Below, piece after piece: positions 24,867-37,900 of a DNA stretch of 64,000 nucleotides; the stretch's first letter is position 1; every line of letters begins with the position of its first letter. The notes beneath the pieces were generated by a model that had not been told where the DNA came from, ran no database searches, and was given only the letters and a program-made list of their open reading frames with translations. This DNA is from Gymnogyps californianus (taxonomy: Eukaryota > Chordata > Aves > Accipitriformes > Cathartidae). Both the position numbers and the translations under genes were made by a program. The DNA lies in assembly GCF_018139145.2 (NCBI RefSeq), contig NC_059500.1:48568072-48632071 (forward strand), read 5' to 3'.

Positions 24867-27800
24867 ATCATCTAAGCTATCTCTACAACTGTATTTTTAA
24901 TTAACAGAGATATTTGCTTCTAGAGCAGAAGTTACCTGATTTATCTGTCTGTTTTCAGATTACATGAATTGCCTTCCAGATATGCCTATTCTCTCAATGG
25001 ACTCTGAAAGATAAACAGACAACCAGCTTAGATGTACTTTTTACAAAGGAGATGCCTAAAATTAGGTGGCAATAATATTGCTGGGGACAGAGGAGAAGAG
25101 AAGACAGTGTGGGTGGAGGGGGTGAGTACATTTGTTTATTGTATTATAAGTACTAAAGATATGCAGAAGACAGATTTTCACAATGGTACGGGTGTAAACA
25201 GAGATGTTTCCACTTATTGCTAACTGGAGGTTGTATGATTAAACCGGTCACTGACACTCACATATCAGACAAGGTTAGGCTCTCAAGATGGAGAATTCAG
25301 ACAGGATTTCCCAACTTACTTGATAAGCCCACAGGATGCAATTCCTTCCCTAGAGAGACTCTGCAAACTACTATGAAGACATTATTTAATTCATTACAAA
25401 AATAACCGTAAAATCTCGTAAGGATGGAGGGGGAAAGGAGAGACTGAAAAGCTAATTAGAGAAATAAATAGAGACAGAAACATTTCAATTTGTGTTTCCT
25501 ATTTTACGATATTTGGGGAATCCTTGTAATTTGAAAGCTCCTCCTTTTTTTTCATTAATACTTTTTTTTATTTGCAGCTATTTCAGATAGTCTTCAGTCT
25601 AATTTACTATTTGAAGACTGCAGCTATTTGTTGAAAAACTCACTTGTTTGATGTTTTTTTAAACTTGCAAGTGACCTATGTTTCCTGTCCAATAGCAAGT
25701 TTCAAGAGGCAAGTCTTGAACTGAAGGCTGCTTACATCATATCTGGAAGAAAAGTTCTTGAGATAAGAAATCGATAACTTAAAAAAGTATGATACCTTTG
25801 GAAGCAAAACTCTCTTTCTAATCATGCCTTTTCCTCATGGCTTGAAAGAAACATCATTTGTGGGTTTGTACTCAGTGCAACATCTCTCTGCACTCTTTGC
25901 CAGTGATGCCACATTCACTAGTGATCAGTAAATTTGTCTTTTATATGTAGCACCAATTTACACTGAGATTATTCTACACTGCCAAAACAATAGCTCTAAA
26001 TCAATAAAAACTACGCTGTTATAAATATTCAACATATTAAAATAATATTTTTGCTGGAAAGTGTTTCACTTTCTAAAGAAAATACTAGGTGGGAGTGAGG
26101 AAGAAAGATCGCAGGCTGATGATGCTTTGGGAGAGCAGGTGAATTAATAAAAGGAAAAACAGATCTGGTTAGCATGTTAGGAAAGGGATGGTGTCTCCCC
26201 TCCCAGTTAAACAAATGTAGATATGCTTTGCTGAAGTCCCAGTGAGACTTCCGTAAGAGATAAACACTGTGTATGTAAACAGCAAAAGTGAGCTGTATTT
26301 AATTGAGTACCCATGATATTTTGTTGAAATGCACACAAAGCATATTTTATAGGTAGGTTGGTAGAACAAGGGATATCATTGGGAAAATTAGGCAGGTTTT
26401 TGGTGCACTTAGAAGCCTCAATGACTTTGTGCAGAAGACTTCTTTTTCCAAGTATGCCAGTCTGGATACCTAATAAAAGGGAGTACTTCTTTCTGCATAC
26501 TTGAGGAACCTTCTAAAAGGTGGTTTTAAACTTTCAGGGGTGCAGTCCTTGCGCAGCACATTAAGTAAAACATAGTACCGACATTCTGCCCTGAACTCTG
26601 CTTATATTACTTCTTGGTCTATGCTTCTTAAATTAAATGTCCATACTAAAAGGAAAACTCATTTTAAGAATCCCTATTTTTGTGCACACTTTCTTTTGCA
26701 AACTGAATTTTAAGCCTCGTGAGAAAGTCAGGCCTGCTGTAAAGGAGATGGAAGCAGTGAAGAACCAGTGTCTTCCCCCAAGATTGCATTTGGGTTCTTG
26801 AAGTTAAATTAAAAAAAAAAAAAAAAAGAGGCAGATTCTGCAATGAACTAATTCAAGCATTAAAAACTACTTCTTTAGTTTCTTCTTCTGAAGAACAATG
26901 ACTTGCCTTAGGCCTGCTTTGAAGTGGAATGCTTTAGATGCTCCTTTGCATCTGTTGTTTGGTCTTTCAGAGCCCATTAGGTTCTCTAGAATTGCTCAAA
27001 GTGGTACTGCCCTGCAGTTGCCTCTGCCATAATGCTTTAAAATTAGAAACTGACCTTGGATCATGGGTCATGTAGCACAGTACTGTCATCAGACCATTCT
27101 TAACTAATGTCATTTAAAATACTCTACCAGCATTAGTGCATACAAGACAAAATAGGCCAGCTGCTCCCAGATGTTGATGGAATGCCAAGAGTCCAAGCTG
27201 ATAGTCAGAAATGAACAACTGAAGGAAGCACTTAGTGCTTTCCCATTCAACATCCAAGACTTCAGGCAGTGCCAAACTACAAATATCTTCAGCTCAAGCT
27301 CCTTATCGTCAATGGATTAGCATTAACAGTGAACAATCATTAGTGCATTAAACTCTCATGTCACCACAATTAGTGGACCTGCTTAGAAAGCAAAAAAGTA
27401 TAGAATAACTGCCACTGAGGAACTGAGTCCTTCAACTCTATATTGTGATTCTGTGTTCAAAGAATAACAGGCTAAAATTTTTGCAGCTTTGTTCTTACAG
27501 CTCTTAACAGGTTCTTGTTTTAGATCATGTCCAAAATCTCAGCATCGTGCTTTCTGGAGTTATTCGTAGCATGTGGGAAAGGGCCAAGCACAATTGTTAT
27601 TCTAAGGAGTACGTACAAAAAGCCCCAAATCCAAATCTTCCCAATTCCTATTCAGTGTGATCTCTCCATTACGTTGCTTTTAATATTACTTTTGTCATGT
27701 GTTTAGGTAGTTCCAGTTATGCCACTATAGGAAGAGGTTAAGAAGTGTAGTATATCAGATAGGTTATCCAGCTTGTATTAATCATCCAAAGAGCAGTCTT

Positions 27801-29429
27801 TCACACAGATTTTAAAAGCAGTCATTGACAAACTCACAGCCATGAAAGCTGTCTTTCCTTATATATTTCCTCCTGACTCTTATTCACTAAACAAGCTATT
27901 TTCTTACTGTCTTTTTCTTTTTGTTCTTTCATAATCTTTCTTTCCCTGCATATTTTATCTTTTGCGTGCCATGTTATACTTTTGTCTTGATTCCTCTTGA
28001 CAGCTCTTGACAGCTTTTTTGCTCTCCAATTCACATGTTAGATTTGACTGCATGTGTACGCCATCTTTGCCCTTTGATCTTTCCATTTCTTTCCCTTCAA
28101 TCACAAGGACATAGTATGAAGTTACCTGCATCTGGTGGGAGGATACCATTCTTCCTCACGGTGGAGAGAAAGGAAACTAGAAAAATTAATGTCCAAATCT
28201 TCAAACAAACTTTCCTATAAGTAATGGTCTGTGCTTATGGGTTCCTTCAGAGATAAAGCTGGGGGATTAGTGACTCCAAATACATTGTCATCTTAAAGAA
28301 GTTGATTACTCTTGGGTCTGGTCTCATTCAACCCACGAGTAAGATTTTCACGTGTATGCTTCTATCAGATAATGGTTACCAATATATTTTTTTATTTGAA
28401 ATTTAAAAGCCAATGCATGGAGAGGCTTCAGATGGAAATTTACACATTGCCTTACTTAGTAGATGAGGGCAAGATTAGTGAGAGATTTTGATTACTGAAA
28501 AATGATTCCTCAAATACAAGAAATAGCATATTATCTGTGCAAAAGTGACAGAGTCCTTTCCAAAGGGGAGGCAGAATTATAGGATGATTTCCAAAGCTGT
28601 CTCCTCTTTGATGAATGCAGTGATCTTAATCTGAATGGAGTTTCCAAAGACAAAATTGAGCACAACAGAATAATAGTTTGCCAGCTTTGAATCCGTCATG
28701 ATCTAGTTATGAGTGGATAAGCACCTATGCTTTTCAGCTGGAAATAAAGAGAAAGACGACCTTTGGATTTCCCTTGGAAAACAAATATATGAAGCATTGT
28801 TTTCCTTTATTTCTACTCCCTGTATCTTTACAAATTTTGTAGCAGTGTCCTGTGTTTATATTTCAAATTAAAACATCTAGTTTGAGTTAAGAGCAATTTC
28901 AACATCACTAGCTAACATCAAGGCACTCTCCTTCTTTGTGTCACGATCTTTCCAATAGGAGCTGTGGCTGTTCATGCAGACCCTAGCACGCTAGTACCTT
29001 CCTCCAAGAAAAAAAAAAACAAAATGATGTGCTGTTATTTGGGTGTTTTGAGAACCAGTCTGAAAGGAAGAAAAGTTTTTCAGACACAAACTACTCATTT
29101 ACCATGGTAGAGTAAAACATTTTGAAACTCTGTGTCACAAAGTAGTTTTGAACATTGCTGTAATAACAGGTTTTTTGTTTTTTTTAAATGAGACTGGGCA
29201 CTCACTATTTTAATGCCTACAATGCCATTAGCACTTAGTGCAACTGGCCTTTAGATGCTACTTAATCCAAAGCTTCCTGGAGCCAACAATCTTTCTATTG
29301 AACTTAAGACTAGTTTGTTCCTTTCTGAATATTTCTGCCAGTATTTAGGACCTCACAGGGCATTTCTACAGGAGGGTGAATTTGCATGAGGCACCTGAGA
29401 AGTTCCATAGTGCACTTGCTAAACTGTTC
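24867..29429. other. intergenic DNA between CR1 and LTR copy C
   Basis: AT-rich unique-looking sequence. Contains a 17-A run at 26811-26827 without an obvious retrocopy upstream, and a short duplicated TCTTGACAGC near 28.0 kb. No gene identified. Confidence 0.6.
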
Positions 29430-29434
29430 CCATT

Positions 29435-30581
29435 TGTATTGGGTCTGCATGGCAAAGTTTTGGTAGCAGGGGGGCTGCAGGGGTGGCTTCTGTGAGAAGA
29501 TGCCAGAAGCTTCCCCTGTGTCCGATAAAGTCAATGCCAGCTGGCTCCAAGACAGACCCACTGCTGGCCAAGGCTGAGCCCATCAGCGACGGTGGTAGCG
29601 CCTCTGGGATAGCATATTTAAGAAGGGGGAAAAACAAAAGTGTGTAACTGCAGCCGGAGAAAGGAGTGAGAAGATGTGAGAGGAACAGCTCTGCAGACAC
29701 CAAGGTCAGTGAAGAAGGAGGGGGAGGAGGTGCTCCAGGCACCGGAGCAGAGATTCCCCTGCAGCCCGTGGTGAAGACCATGGTGAGGCAGGCTGTCCCC
29801 CTGCAGCCCATGGAGGTCCACAGTGGAGCAGATATCCACCTGCAGCCCGTGGAGGACCCCACACTGGAGCAGGTGGATGTCTGAAGGAGGCTGTGGCCCT
29901 GTGGGAAGCCTGCGCTGGAGCAGGCTCCTGGCAGGACCCGTGGACCCGTGGACCCGTGGAGAGAGGACCCCACGCTGGAGCAGGTTTGCTGGCAGGACTT
30001 GTGACCCCGCAGGGGACCCACGCTGGAGCAGTCTGTTCCTGAAGGACTGCACCCCGTGGATGGAACCCATGCTGGAGCAGTTCGTAAAGAACTGTAGCCT
30101 GTGGGAAGGACTCACATTGGAGAAGTTTGTGGAGGACTGTCTCCCGTGGGAGGGACCCCACGCTGGAGCAGGGGAAGAGTGTGAGGAGTCCTCCCCCTGA
30201 GGAGGAAGGAGCAGCAGAGACAACGTGTGGTGAACTGACTGCAACCCCCATTCCTGTCCCCCTGCGCTGCTGGCGAGGAAGAGACAGAGAAAATCGGGAG
30301 TAAAGTTAAGCCCAGAAAGAAGGGAGGGGTGGGGGGAAGGTGTTTTTAAGATTTGGTTTTATTTCTCACTACAGTACTCTGATTTGACTGGTAATAAAGT
30401 AATTCATTTTCCCCAAGTTGAGTCTGTTTTGCCCATGACAGTAATTGCTGAGTGATCTCCCTGTCCCTATCTCGACCCATGAGCCTTTCGATGTATTTTC
30501 TCTCCCCTGTCCAGCTTAGCAGGGGAGTGACAGAGCAGCTTTGGTGGGCACCTGGCGTTCAGCCAGGGTCAACCCGCCACA
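29435..30581 (+). mobile_element. solo LTR of an endogenous retrovirus, copy C
   Basis: The element begins TGTATTGGGT and ends CCGCCACA, flanked by an exact 5-bp target duplication CCATT (29430-29434 and 30582-30586). A TATA-like ATATTTAAG (29614-29622) and an AATAAA (30393-30398) set the plus orientation. They imply U3 of about 200 bp, a long R of about 780 bp and U5 of about 165 bp. R contains a minisatellite with CTGGAGCAG cores and three 8-bp ACCCGTGG units near 29.94 kb (copy A has two). The frame shared with copies A and B is present but broken by a stop just after 29640 and again at 29882-29884. No internal viral genes are attached. Confidence 0.93.
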
Positions 30582-30586
30582 CCATT

Positions 30587-32001
30587 ACACTGCTGTGAGG
30601 TAACCTACCAAATCTGCAGTGTAGACATATCCACAAGGTTGGGACTGAGTTGAAACCATCTGTACACCCAAAGGTAAAACTAAGGACTGTGTTCATAAAG
30701 CTCAGTATTTTAACAGTGGGACTACTCTGTTTGCCTGTACTACTTTGTCCATAGTATATAAAAACTATATAGTTTTCTACAGGTTCCAATCAATTCTGCT
30801 TTTGGGATCTTCTCCAGCCTTAGCACCCTAGCATGCTTAAAGAGATTGAAAAGTATGTTTAGCACACAGCAACCAACAAGGACTACTTTGATTTCTGTGT
30901 TCCCCAAAGTGAAATCTTTGTTCTATTTAAATCAAAGGGGTATCTTACATCTGATGCCAAAAGAATCTGACCCATATCTTCGTTCTTGCTGCACAGGAGA
31001 ACCTGAATTCAGAAGCTCAATGTTACATCTGGGTCTGGACAGGGCACCTGGTTATATAAAGGCTGTTGCAGGTGAACACAAAGTAAATCGATCTCTCGCA
31101 GGAGGATTAAGATATGAGGATAAAGTTCCTGCCACGTCTTCTTCCTCCCCAAGCTTGTTTTTTCTGCCCTCCTTCCCTCCCCCTCCACTCTGTGACTGGC
31201 TGGAGTTCTGCATCTCTACTGCAAGCTGGGTCAGGAAACTAGAGACAGCTGAGAAGTAAGCAAATGAAAGAAAAAAGGTTCAGTTCGCATTTACCTACAT
31301 AGCTGCTAGCACTAGCCCAAAGGGAGTACCAGGACATGCAGCCAAAGCAGGGATTGATGGAGATGTCATCACTTTTAATGGCAGCCAGCATTTCTGTTAG
31401 TTTAGGGTGACTGGTCACCACTTAGAGAGGAAAGAAACCCTAATGGGGAAGATGGAGCAGTTAAAAGCCCCACTATAATTTAAAATCTGTGCAGATGGGT
31501 ACAGACGTCAGGTCTGTAGAGATGGGTATTTGAAAAGTTTTAAACAGAAGTGCACTTTGCAAGCAGAAAAGAAGACAGTAGTTGGTTTTGAAGTACCTGA
31601 TAAATTAAATGCCTTTTAGTTAAGTTGAGCAATGGCAACTGAATTCTATGAAACCAGGGAGAACGGCACTCCATACAACCGTGAAATGTAAGAAAATAGT
31701 TCTATTTTAAACAAAGTGCAAAAAGAGCACGTGGCTAACCTCATTAAAAAACCCCATCCTTATGATTTTGAAGGGCTGAACACCTACCAAGAGAGCGGAT
31801 CAGGAACAGATTCTGGGACAAGAAGCTCAGAGATATTACTGGGGTCGGGCGGGGAGGTGGGAACACAATGAATTCCTGATAGAACAATAAGACTTTGTCA
31901 TGGACAGGAAGTCAGAGTCTTTCGTGAAGCTAAGTGAGAGTTCACAGCACTCTGTCACTGAGCATCCAGTACTACAAGAAACAATATCTGAGGAAGACAG
32001 G
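30587..32001. other. intergenic DNA between LTR copy C and the next LTR
   Basis: Unique-looking sequence. A 137-codon plus-strand frame at 30846-31259 includes Ser- and Pro-rich low-complexity sequence and has no recognisable similarity. No gene called. Confidence 0.55.
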
Positions 32002-32588
32002 TGTTACGGTTTATCCCCAGTGGGCAGCTGAGCCCCATGCAGCCGCTCGTTCTCTCCCCCTGAAGTGGGATGGGGGAGAGAATCAGAAGGGTAAAAGTGC
32101 AAAACCTCATGGGTTGAGATAAAGACAGTTTAATAGGTAAAGCAAAAGCCGCGCACGCAAGCAAAGCAAACCAAGGAATTCATTCACCACTTCCCATCGG
32201 CAGGCAGGTGTTCAGCCATCTCCAGGAAAGCAGGGCTCCATCACACCTAACAGTCACTTGGGAAGACAAACACCATCACTCCAAACGTTTTCCCTTTCTC
32301 CTCTTTCCCCCAGGTTTTATTGCTGAGCATGACATCATATGGTATGGGATATCCCTTTGGGGTCAGCTGTCCTGCCTGTGTCCCTTCTCAACCTCTGTGC
32401 ACCCCCAGCCAACTTGCTGGGGGCACAGCTTGAGAAACAGAGAAGGCCTTGACGCTGTGCAAGTACTGCTCAGCAATAGCTAAAAAGTTGGTGTGTTATC
32501 AATGCTGTTTTAGTCACAAATCTAAAATACAGCACCATATGAGCTGCTATGAAGTAAAATTAACTCTATTCCAGCCAAAACCAGTACA
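32002..32588 (-). mobile_element. solo LTR, second ERV family (copy D)
   Basis: The plus strand begins TGTTACGG and ends CCAGTACA. Read on the minus strand it resembles the LTR at 60213-60717, sharing GATAACACACCA, ATTGCTGAGCAGT and TCAAGGCCTTCTCTGTTTC. An AATAAA lies in GCTCAGCAATAAAACC on the minus strand. I recognise it as a common non-galliform avian LTR. Flanks (GACAGG and AAACGT) show no target duplication. No internal genes attached. Confidence 0.88.
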
Positions 32589-34582
32589 AAACGTTAGATG
32601 GGTAAATGTTATATACAATAAGAAAAAGTAGACACATATATATGGTCAAGTCAATTCTTAATATACAAGAAAAACAACGAAGAAATACAATTCAGAAATT
32701 TACAAACATCAGCAAAGTACGTTCACTGCACAAAGATGACATCAGCCATGCGCTCAGATGAGTTCTTCTTCTGGCAATGAAATAAGGCTGGACAATTGTG
32801 GCACTTAAGCATCAGACACTGGAGTCAAAAACCATGTCACAGCAAAGCAGAAAGTATGGTAGAGGAGGTGAATAAGATTCAGAATGATGAGCTTATCCTG
32901 GCCTAGCAATACCATCAGAATTTAAATAAATTAATTCTGTTCTGTGCACTTTCCCCTTCAGCTACCACTAGGATCAAAATGATGGTCTAAATCAACCTCA
33001 TTCATCAGTTAACCAACCAGCAAGGTATCATAGACTGCTACTCTTTGGTCATAAATTGTTGCCTAAATTCAAAGATCTCAGCATTATCCCATTCCCAGAG
33101 TGAACTCGATCATTTATCCTGTGACTTGAGTTTGGTTAGAAATGAACATCTAAAGCATGGTCCTCTTCTTCATTAAAAACTTTCACTTCTTCCTGATTGC
33201 CTTCTTGGTTTTATGGTGGGTTATAAAATTTTAATATAAATATTGGTAATTAATAATTAATAAGCTGATCAGAATAATTATGGCCAAATAATTTTCTCTA
33301 AGAAAATATTTTTTTCTCAATGACACCTGATATTTTTTCATGATCAGAATTAGGACGGATAGCTTGAATGGGCAACTGTATGAAGCCTAGAACATATCTA
33401 ATACCTAGAATACATCTAATATCAAGTTTAACTCACAGTAGTTATCAAATGGTTTGTATTTTTCCTTTTGCTTTAAGGTGGTTGTTATGGCAAATGAAGG
33501 CTATAAAAAGATGAGCTCATTAGGAAGAGTCAAGGGCAGACAAGGGAGAACATACACATGTATATTTCATTAAGCCAATAAAAATGATATATAAACCACT
33601 GCAATGTCAGAAGCAATTTACTGCTACTCAGGGTTGAACTCTACTGAAAATTTCATGAGCATCGATCAGGATTATTTTGTGGGACCATCTATAGACATGT
33701 TACAATTGATTTATTTTCCTCTCTCTATTTTGATAGACTGCTGTGTAACCCCTGTAAAGTAAGCGCCATTGGATATTTCACAAGAAGGGAGACTTGTTTT
33801 TCTATCCATCCACACTTCCTTTTAAACCAAGTCATTGATTATTTGGGGGCATCAGCAACTGATGAAAAGGTGAGACACTTCTCATTCACTTGTTGGAAAT
33901 TCACTGTATTTTTAGCAGTGTTTTAGGATTTATGACTCCAACCTACAGACCGTAACAAGAGGCATATTCTTTTTGGTTTATGTGTGTAGCATTTCACACA
34001 TTATCAACAAATATTATGCAGTAAAGAACCATACACAAGACCAATGAGTCACTACTGTTTCAGTCAGCAGGTTTCAGAGGAATAGAGCTTAAAAGTGAAT
34101 AGCCACTATTTGTCCCTGTCACGAAATCTTCTTAAAAGTTTGGAGGGAATAGGGAGTGAAGGAGTGAGTCACTGATGTCAGATTTTATTACTGGGTAATG
34201 TAAAAGTTATGTTAGAATTATGATATGTTTGCATCTCAGTTTATGAATGATTAAAATATTTTTTAAAACCATATTCTATATTAGTGTGCCTTTTTTCTTG
34301 GAATTGTTTGTAAGAGACATAACCTAACTACTAAAAAGTGCTTCTCAGGTTATCTCCTTGCTGCAGAGTTTTCCCATCCTTGTCATAGTATCTGCACAGA
34401 CTTCCAGTTCTTTGAGCACAGATTCAAAACAGAATCACTAGTCGTTTAGGTTTAGATATCTGAAGTATAACCTACCAGCGTAGGACACTGTGCAGCAAAG
34501 CAGCATGTCAGGAGAAGTAAAACGTAGCAAAAGCAGCGTGGGCGCCCATCTCAGCTAAAAGAAACATGAACTCCACAGGCTG

Positions 34583-34905
34583 TCATATCTGATTATGATC
34601 TGTGATCTGTGTGGTGCAGCACTGGAAAACAGAGTTCTCTTTTTTATGCCTGACTTGGACTATGACTGATTCGTTCCGTTTCTCTGGATGGACACAGTAG
34701 TCTTGTCCCCAGATTTCAGTTCCTTGGGTGTAAAGTGTTCCTCGGATGTAAGACACAAATAATACTAGATAGCTCATATCTGTGTGTTGGCTTTTATCAT
34801 TGAGTTTAAATATTAATTGCCAGCCAGATGCTGATGCTAGTCTGGTTCCAGATGCTGCTGCCGTGTGCCAGTCTCCATCATAGTGCCGGTCTCCATCGTA
34901 CAACT
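34583..34905 (-). other. unrecognised exon-like open frame
   Basis: A good acceptor (GTTTTTATCTACAG) precedes 34905, and the frame then stays open for about 106 codons to a stop at 34583. The peptide opens LYDGDRHYDGDWHT, an internal near-duplicate, and ends in a charged and Cys-containing stretch. The first codon is TTG, not ATG, so it would need an upstream exon. I recognise no domain. It could be a chance frame, a terminal exon of a noncoding RNA or a degraded gene. Confidence 0.15.
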
Positions 34906-37900
34906 CTGTAGATAAAAACTTACTGATCTCAATAGTTTGTGGACAAAGGTACTTGTTATATTGAGGGTGTCAGAATTAGGCTTTGATTAGTTTATACCTG
35001 CAACACAGAACATCCTCCAGTTCAAAGTCATAACTAAGAAGGTGTTTTGGAGGCCACTGGAAAGCTGTTGAAGAATAAACTTTGCATATACAGGAAGCTG
35101 GGAGACTTCATTCAGGTAATGATTGTGATAAAAATTATAATATTAAAATTATTACTAGGCTATGTTTCCTGTTCAAGGAAAGTGGTTTTTTTTAAGAACT
35201 GAGCAGTGTCTGGTACTTTACCTATCTCTGACTAAATACAGGATCATATTCCAAGTTAGTGCAAGGATCAAAATTAACAGCACACATCCAAGGATGAGTA
35301 GGAATAAATCATAATGAATCATTATGGTTTGGAGAAGAACAATGAATCAAGGAAAATACTGCTTCTTACAATTTAAAAAAAAAAAAAAGGAAAGTCATAT
35401 GAAGGAATCGCACCACCTCCTGCAAATAGCCTCTGTGTCATAGCAAACAAGAAGTGATTTAACAAGGTCTTAGACATGTTTAGAATAGGAGGGATCCTGC
35501 CTTTTCATTGCTCTGCTAAACACAAGACTTGTCAAGATCCAGAGAGCTCTAAGAGTAACAAAAATGCAAAACTTAAAATACAGGCAAGACAACTTCTTCA
35601 AAATCACCCCAAAATGATTGTTTTGAGACTTTCCTTCTGTAGAATACACAGCAGATGCAGATATGAGAAGGCAGGAAGGAGGCATTGCCACTCATCTGGC
35701 GCTTGCATTGCATCATTATTCTTCTCACAACAGAGTCAGCACCGATTCAAGAGGCTGTTTAATACCCAGGGGACTTCTAATGTCCCTTAAAATTGATGAT
35801 GTGCTCAGTTCCCCTCCTCATCTGGGTTGCACCACTGCAAATGCTTCATATTGATGAATACTGAAATCTCCCTCTTAAATAGAGAGCATATATTCAACTC
35901 GCAACTAACTGCATATGTCAGTCAGTAGGTAAGCCAGGGTCATATGAAACCAGACAGAAAGTTAGTCTGCATTGTATCAGGATAGAGTTTGTACTCTGCC
36001 TTGAAGTCTCAGTCTAAATTATTAAATCATCGCTATGCCAAGTGTCTGCTGAGTTTCTGTCATAACACCAGGATTAATTCTGAATCAGATCTCACAGATG
36101 ACTTATAAATCCTCTTTGCATAGCACCTTAAATACAGATGCTATTTTGGGGGAGGTTAATACCAGGAAAACCCCTTATCCAGTTAATTCCATGCAAAAAG
36201 AAGCCTTGTAATGGAACTTAGCCAATTCCTGTACCCTACTTGGCTTCATAGTCTGTACTTCAGTGCCATCCAGTGTTAGACACAAGGTCATTTACCTAAA
36301 AAAAGTAATCCTCTGCTTTAATACTTCAGTTCCTGATTTACCTCTCCAAGTTTACAGTACATATGTCCAATATCCACCCACTTACTATTTTAAATTCTTT
36401 TAGAAACATTCAATTTTTAATTCAGTTACAGAATTTCAAATGCTAAACATAGAAAAGGAAGAGGATCACAGTGATCTGAGAAATTCTGTGTCCTGATAAA
36501 AGATCATTTGAATCCTATTTGTCTTAGTGGCAGTTCAGATCAGTTGCAAACAATGTGTTCCCTGTTTGTTCATTGTTTGGAGGGGAGGTCTATATTATCT
36601 GGAGGACATGGCTGTTTCAATCTTAAAAGACTGAGAACTTATCCTGTAACCACTTCCTTCCATAGGAAGCCCGACTGAAGTCTTCCTCTGAAGGAGAGTA
36701 TTTTATTGACAGAATGTTTAAAAAAATTATCACTGCTTGTTTTTCCATTTGAACTGACAGAGGAAGAGACGATGGCATTTCATTTTGCTGTCTTTAAAGA
36801 TGATGATCTTCAGTTGGTGTTGAGCTGATGTACTAGACTTTTTTCATGAGCTCTAGTAGTTCAGACTCACACTTCACAGGCATTCTTATCTACTATGCAT
36901 TACTTCTGAAATAATATATGAAGACAACAACTAGATCAATGACATATGACCATTCATTAACTTCACAGCCATGTAATCCTACCTGTGAAGGCTTGGAAAG
37001 GCAGATCAGGACCAGAGCAGGAGCCAAGAAAGAGGAAGGAATCAAAGCAGAGCTAAGAGAGGAGCAACGCAAGGGAGCCTGATGGGCTGAAGTGGGAAGT
37101 GAACTCTGCTCTGAAGGAAAAGCAAGGGAAAGTGCTGTCAGATCCATGAGGCTCTTCTGGGAACCTTCACCCGGCACCCCTAGCCCCTCAGTTCAGGAGC
37201 CCACCTGAGCTGAGGCTCGGGCACCAGTCCTGGGCTGAGCTATGCTGTAGGACTGCCCATCTCCAGTTCTGTCTCCTGCTGCTGCTGAATTGTTGTTTGG
37301 CTTTCCTGGGCTGACGCTGGACATGAGTCATCACTTCACTTTGCGTGATGATTGCAGGCCTGTCACTCAACTGGTGGCTGTCAGCACCCTGCTCTCGCAG
37401 CTCTCCGGCACGCGCTATGGGAGCCATCTCACTATGTCTGGGAGCGGGTGCTGGAGGAGATGGTGCTTCTGGAGTAAGCCCGTTGCAGGGCCCAGGGAAG
37501 TCAATGGGGTGGAGCCCTAGTTCACAGTGTCTTTCGGTTTTCAGAGCATTAATCTTGTCTGTTCTATCTGAAACAGATCACAGGTCCCCAGGGCTAGCTC
37601 GTGTCTTGCTTGTGCCACCTAGTAGGCGCACTTGCTTTTTACTGCTTGGAAAATGTGCATGACAATAAAAGAAATTGACAAAAGAAATTCCTGTCTTGAG
37701 CCAGATGCTCAACGGTGGGCTGTATGGAGAACACAGCAATGCACTCCCAAATCAGTAGATTTCTTATGTATACGATATTCTGCTAGTACAACCAGTTTCC
37801 ATTTTTAATACATTATTTTTCTTCAGAAGTTAAAAGTCTAATTTTGAAAAACAAGTGCAGAATCAGCAGCTTCACTATATGAACACCTCAAATTAAATTT

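Noticed and set aside
26811..26827. A17 run as a possible processed-pseudogene tail
   Set aside because: No coding similarity upstream and no target duplication seen.
29419..30251. Minus-strand frames of 181-208 codons
   Set aside because: Antisense across LTR copy C, from the same minisatellite as in copy A.
30846..31259. 137-codon plus-strand frame next to LTR copy C
   Set aside because: Low-complexity Ser- and Pro-rich part and no similarity; no splice or promoter evidence tying it to the LTR.
32002..32588. Copies D and E as two LTRs of one provirus
   Set aside because: They lie 28 kb apart in opposite orientations, with no retroviral gag, pol or env sequence between them.
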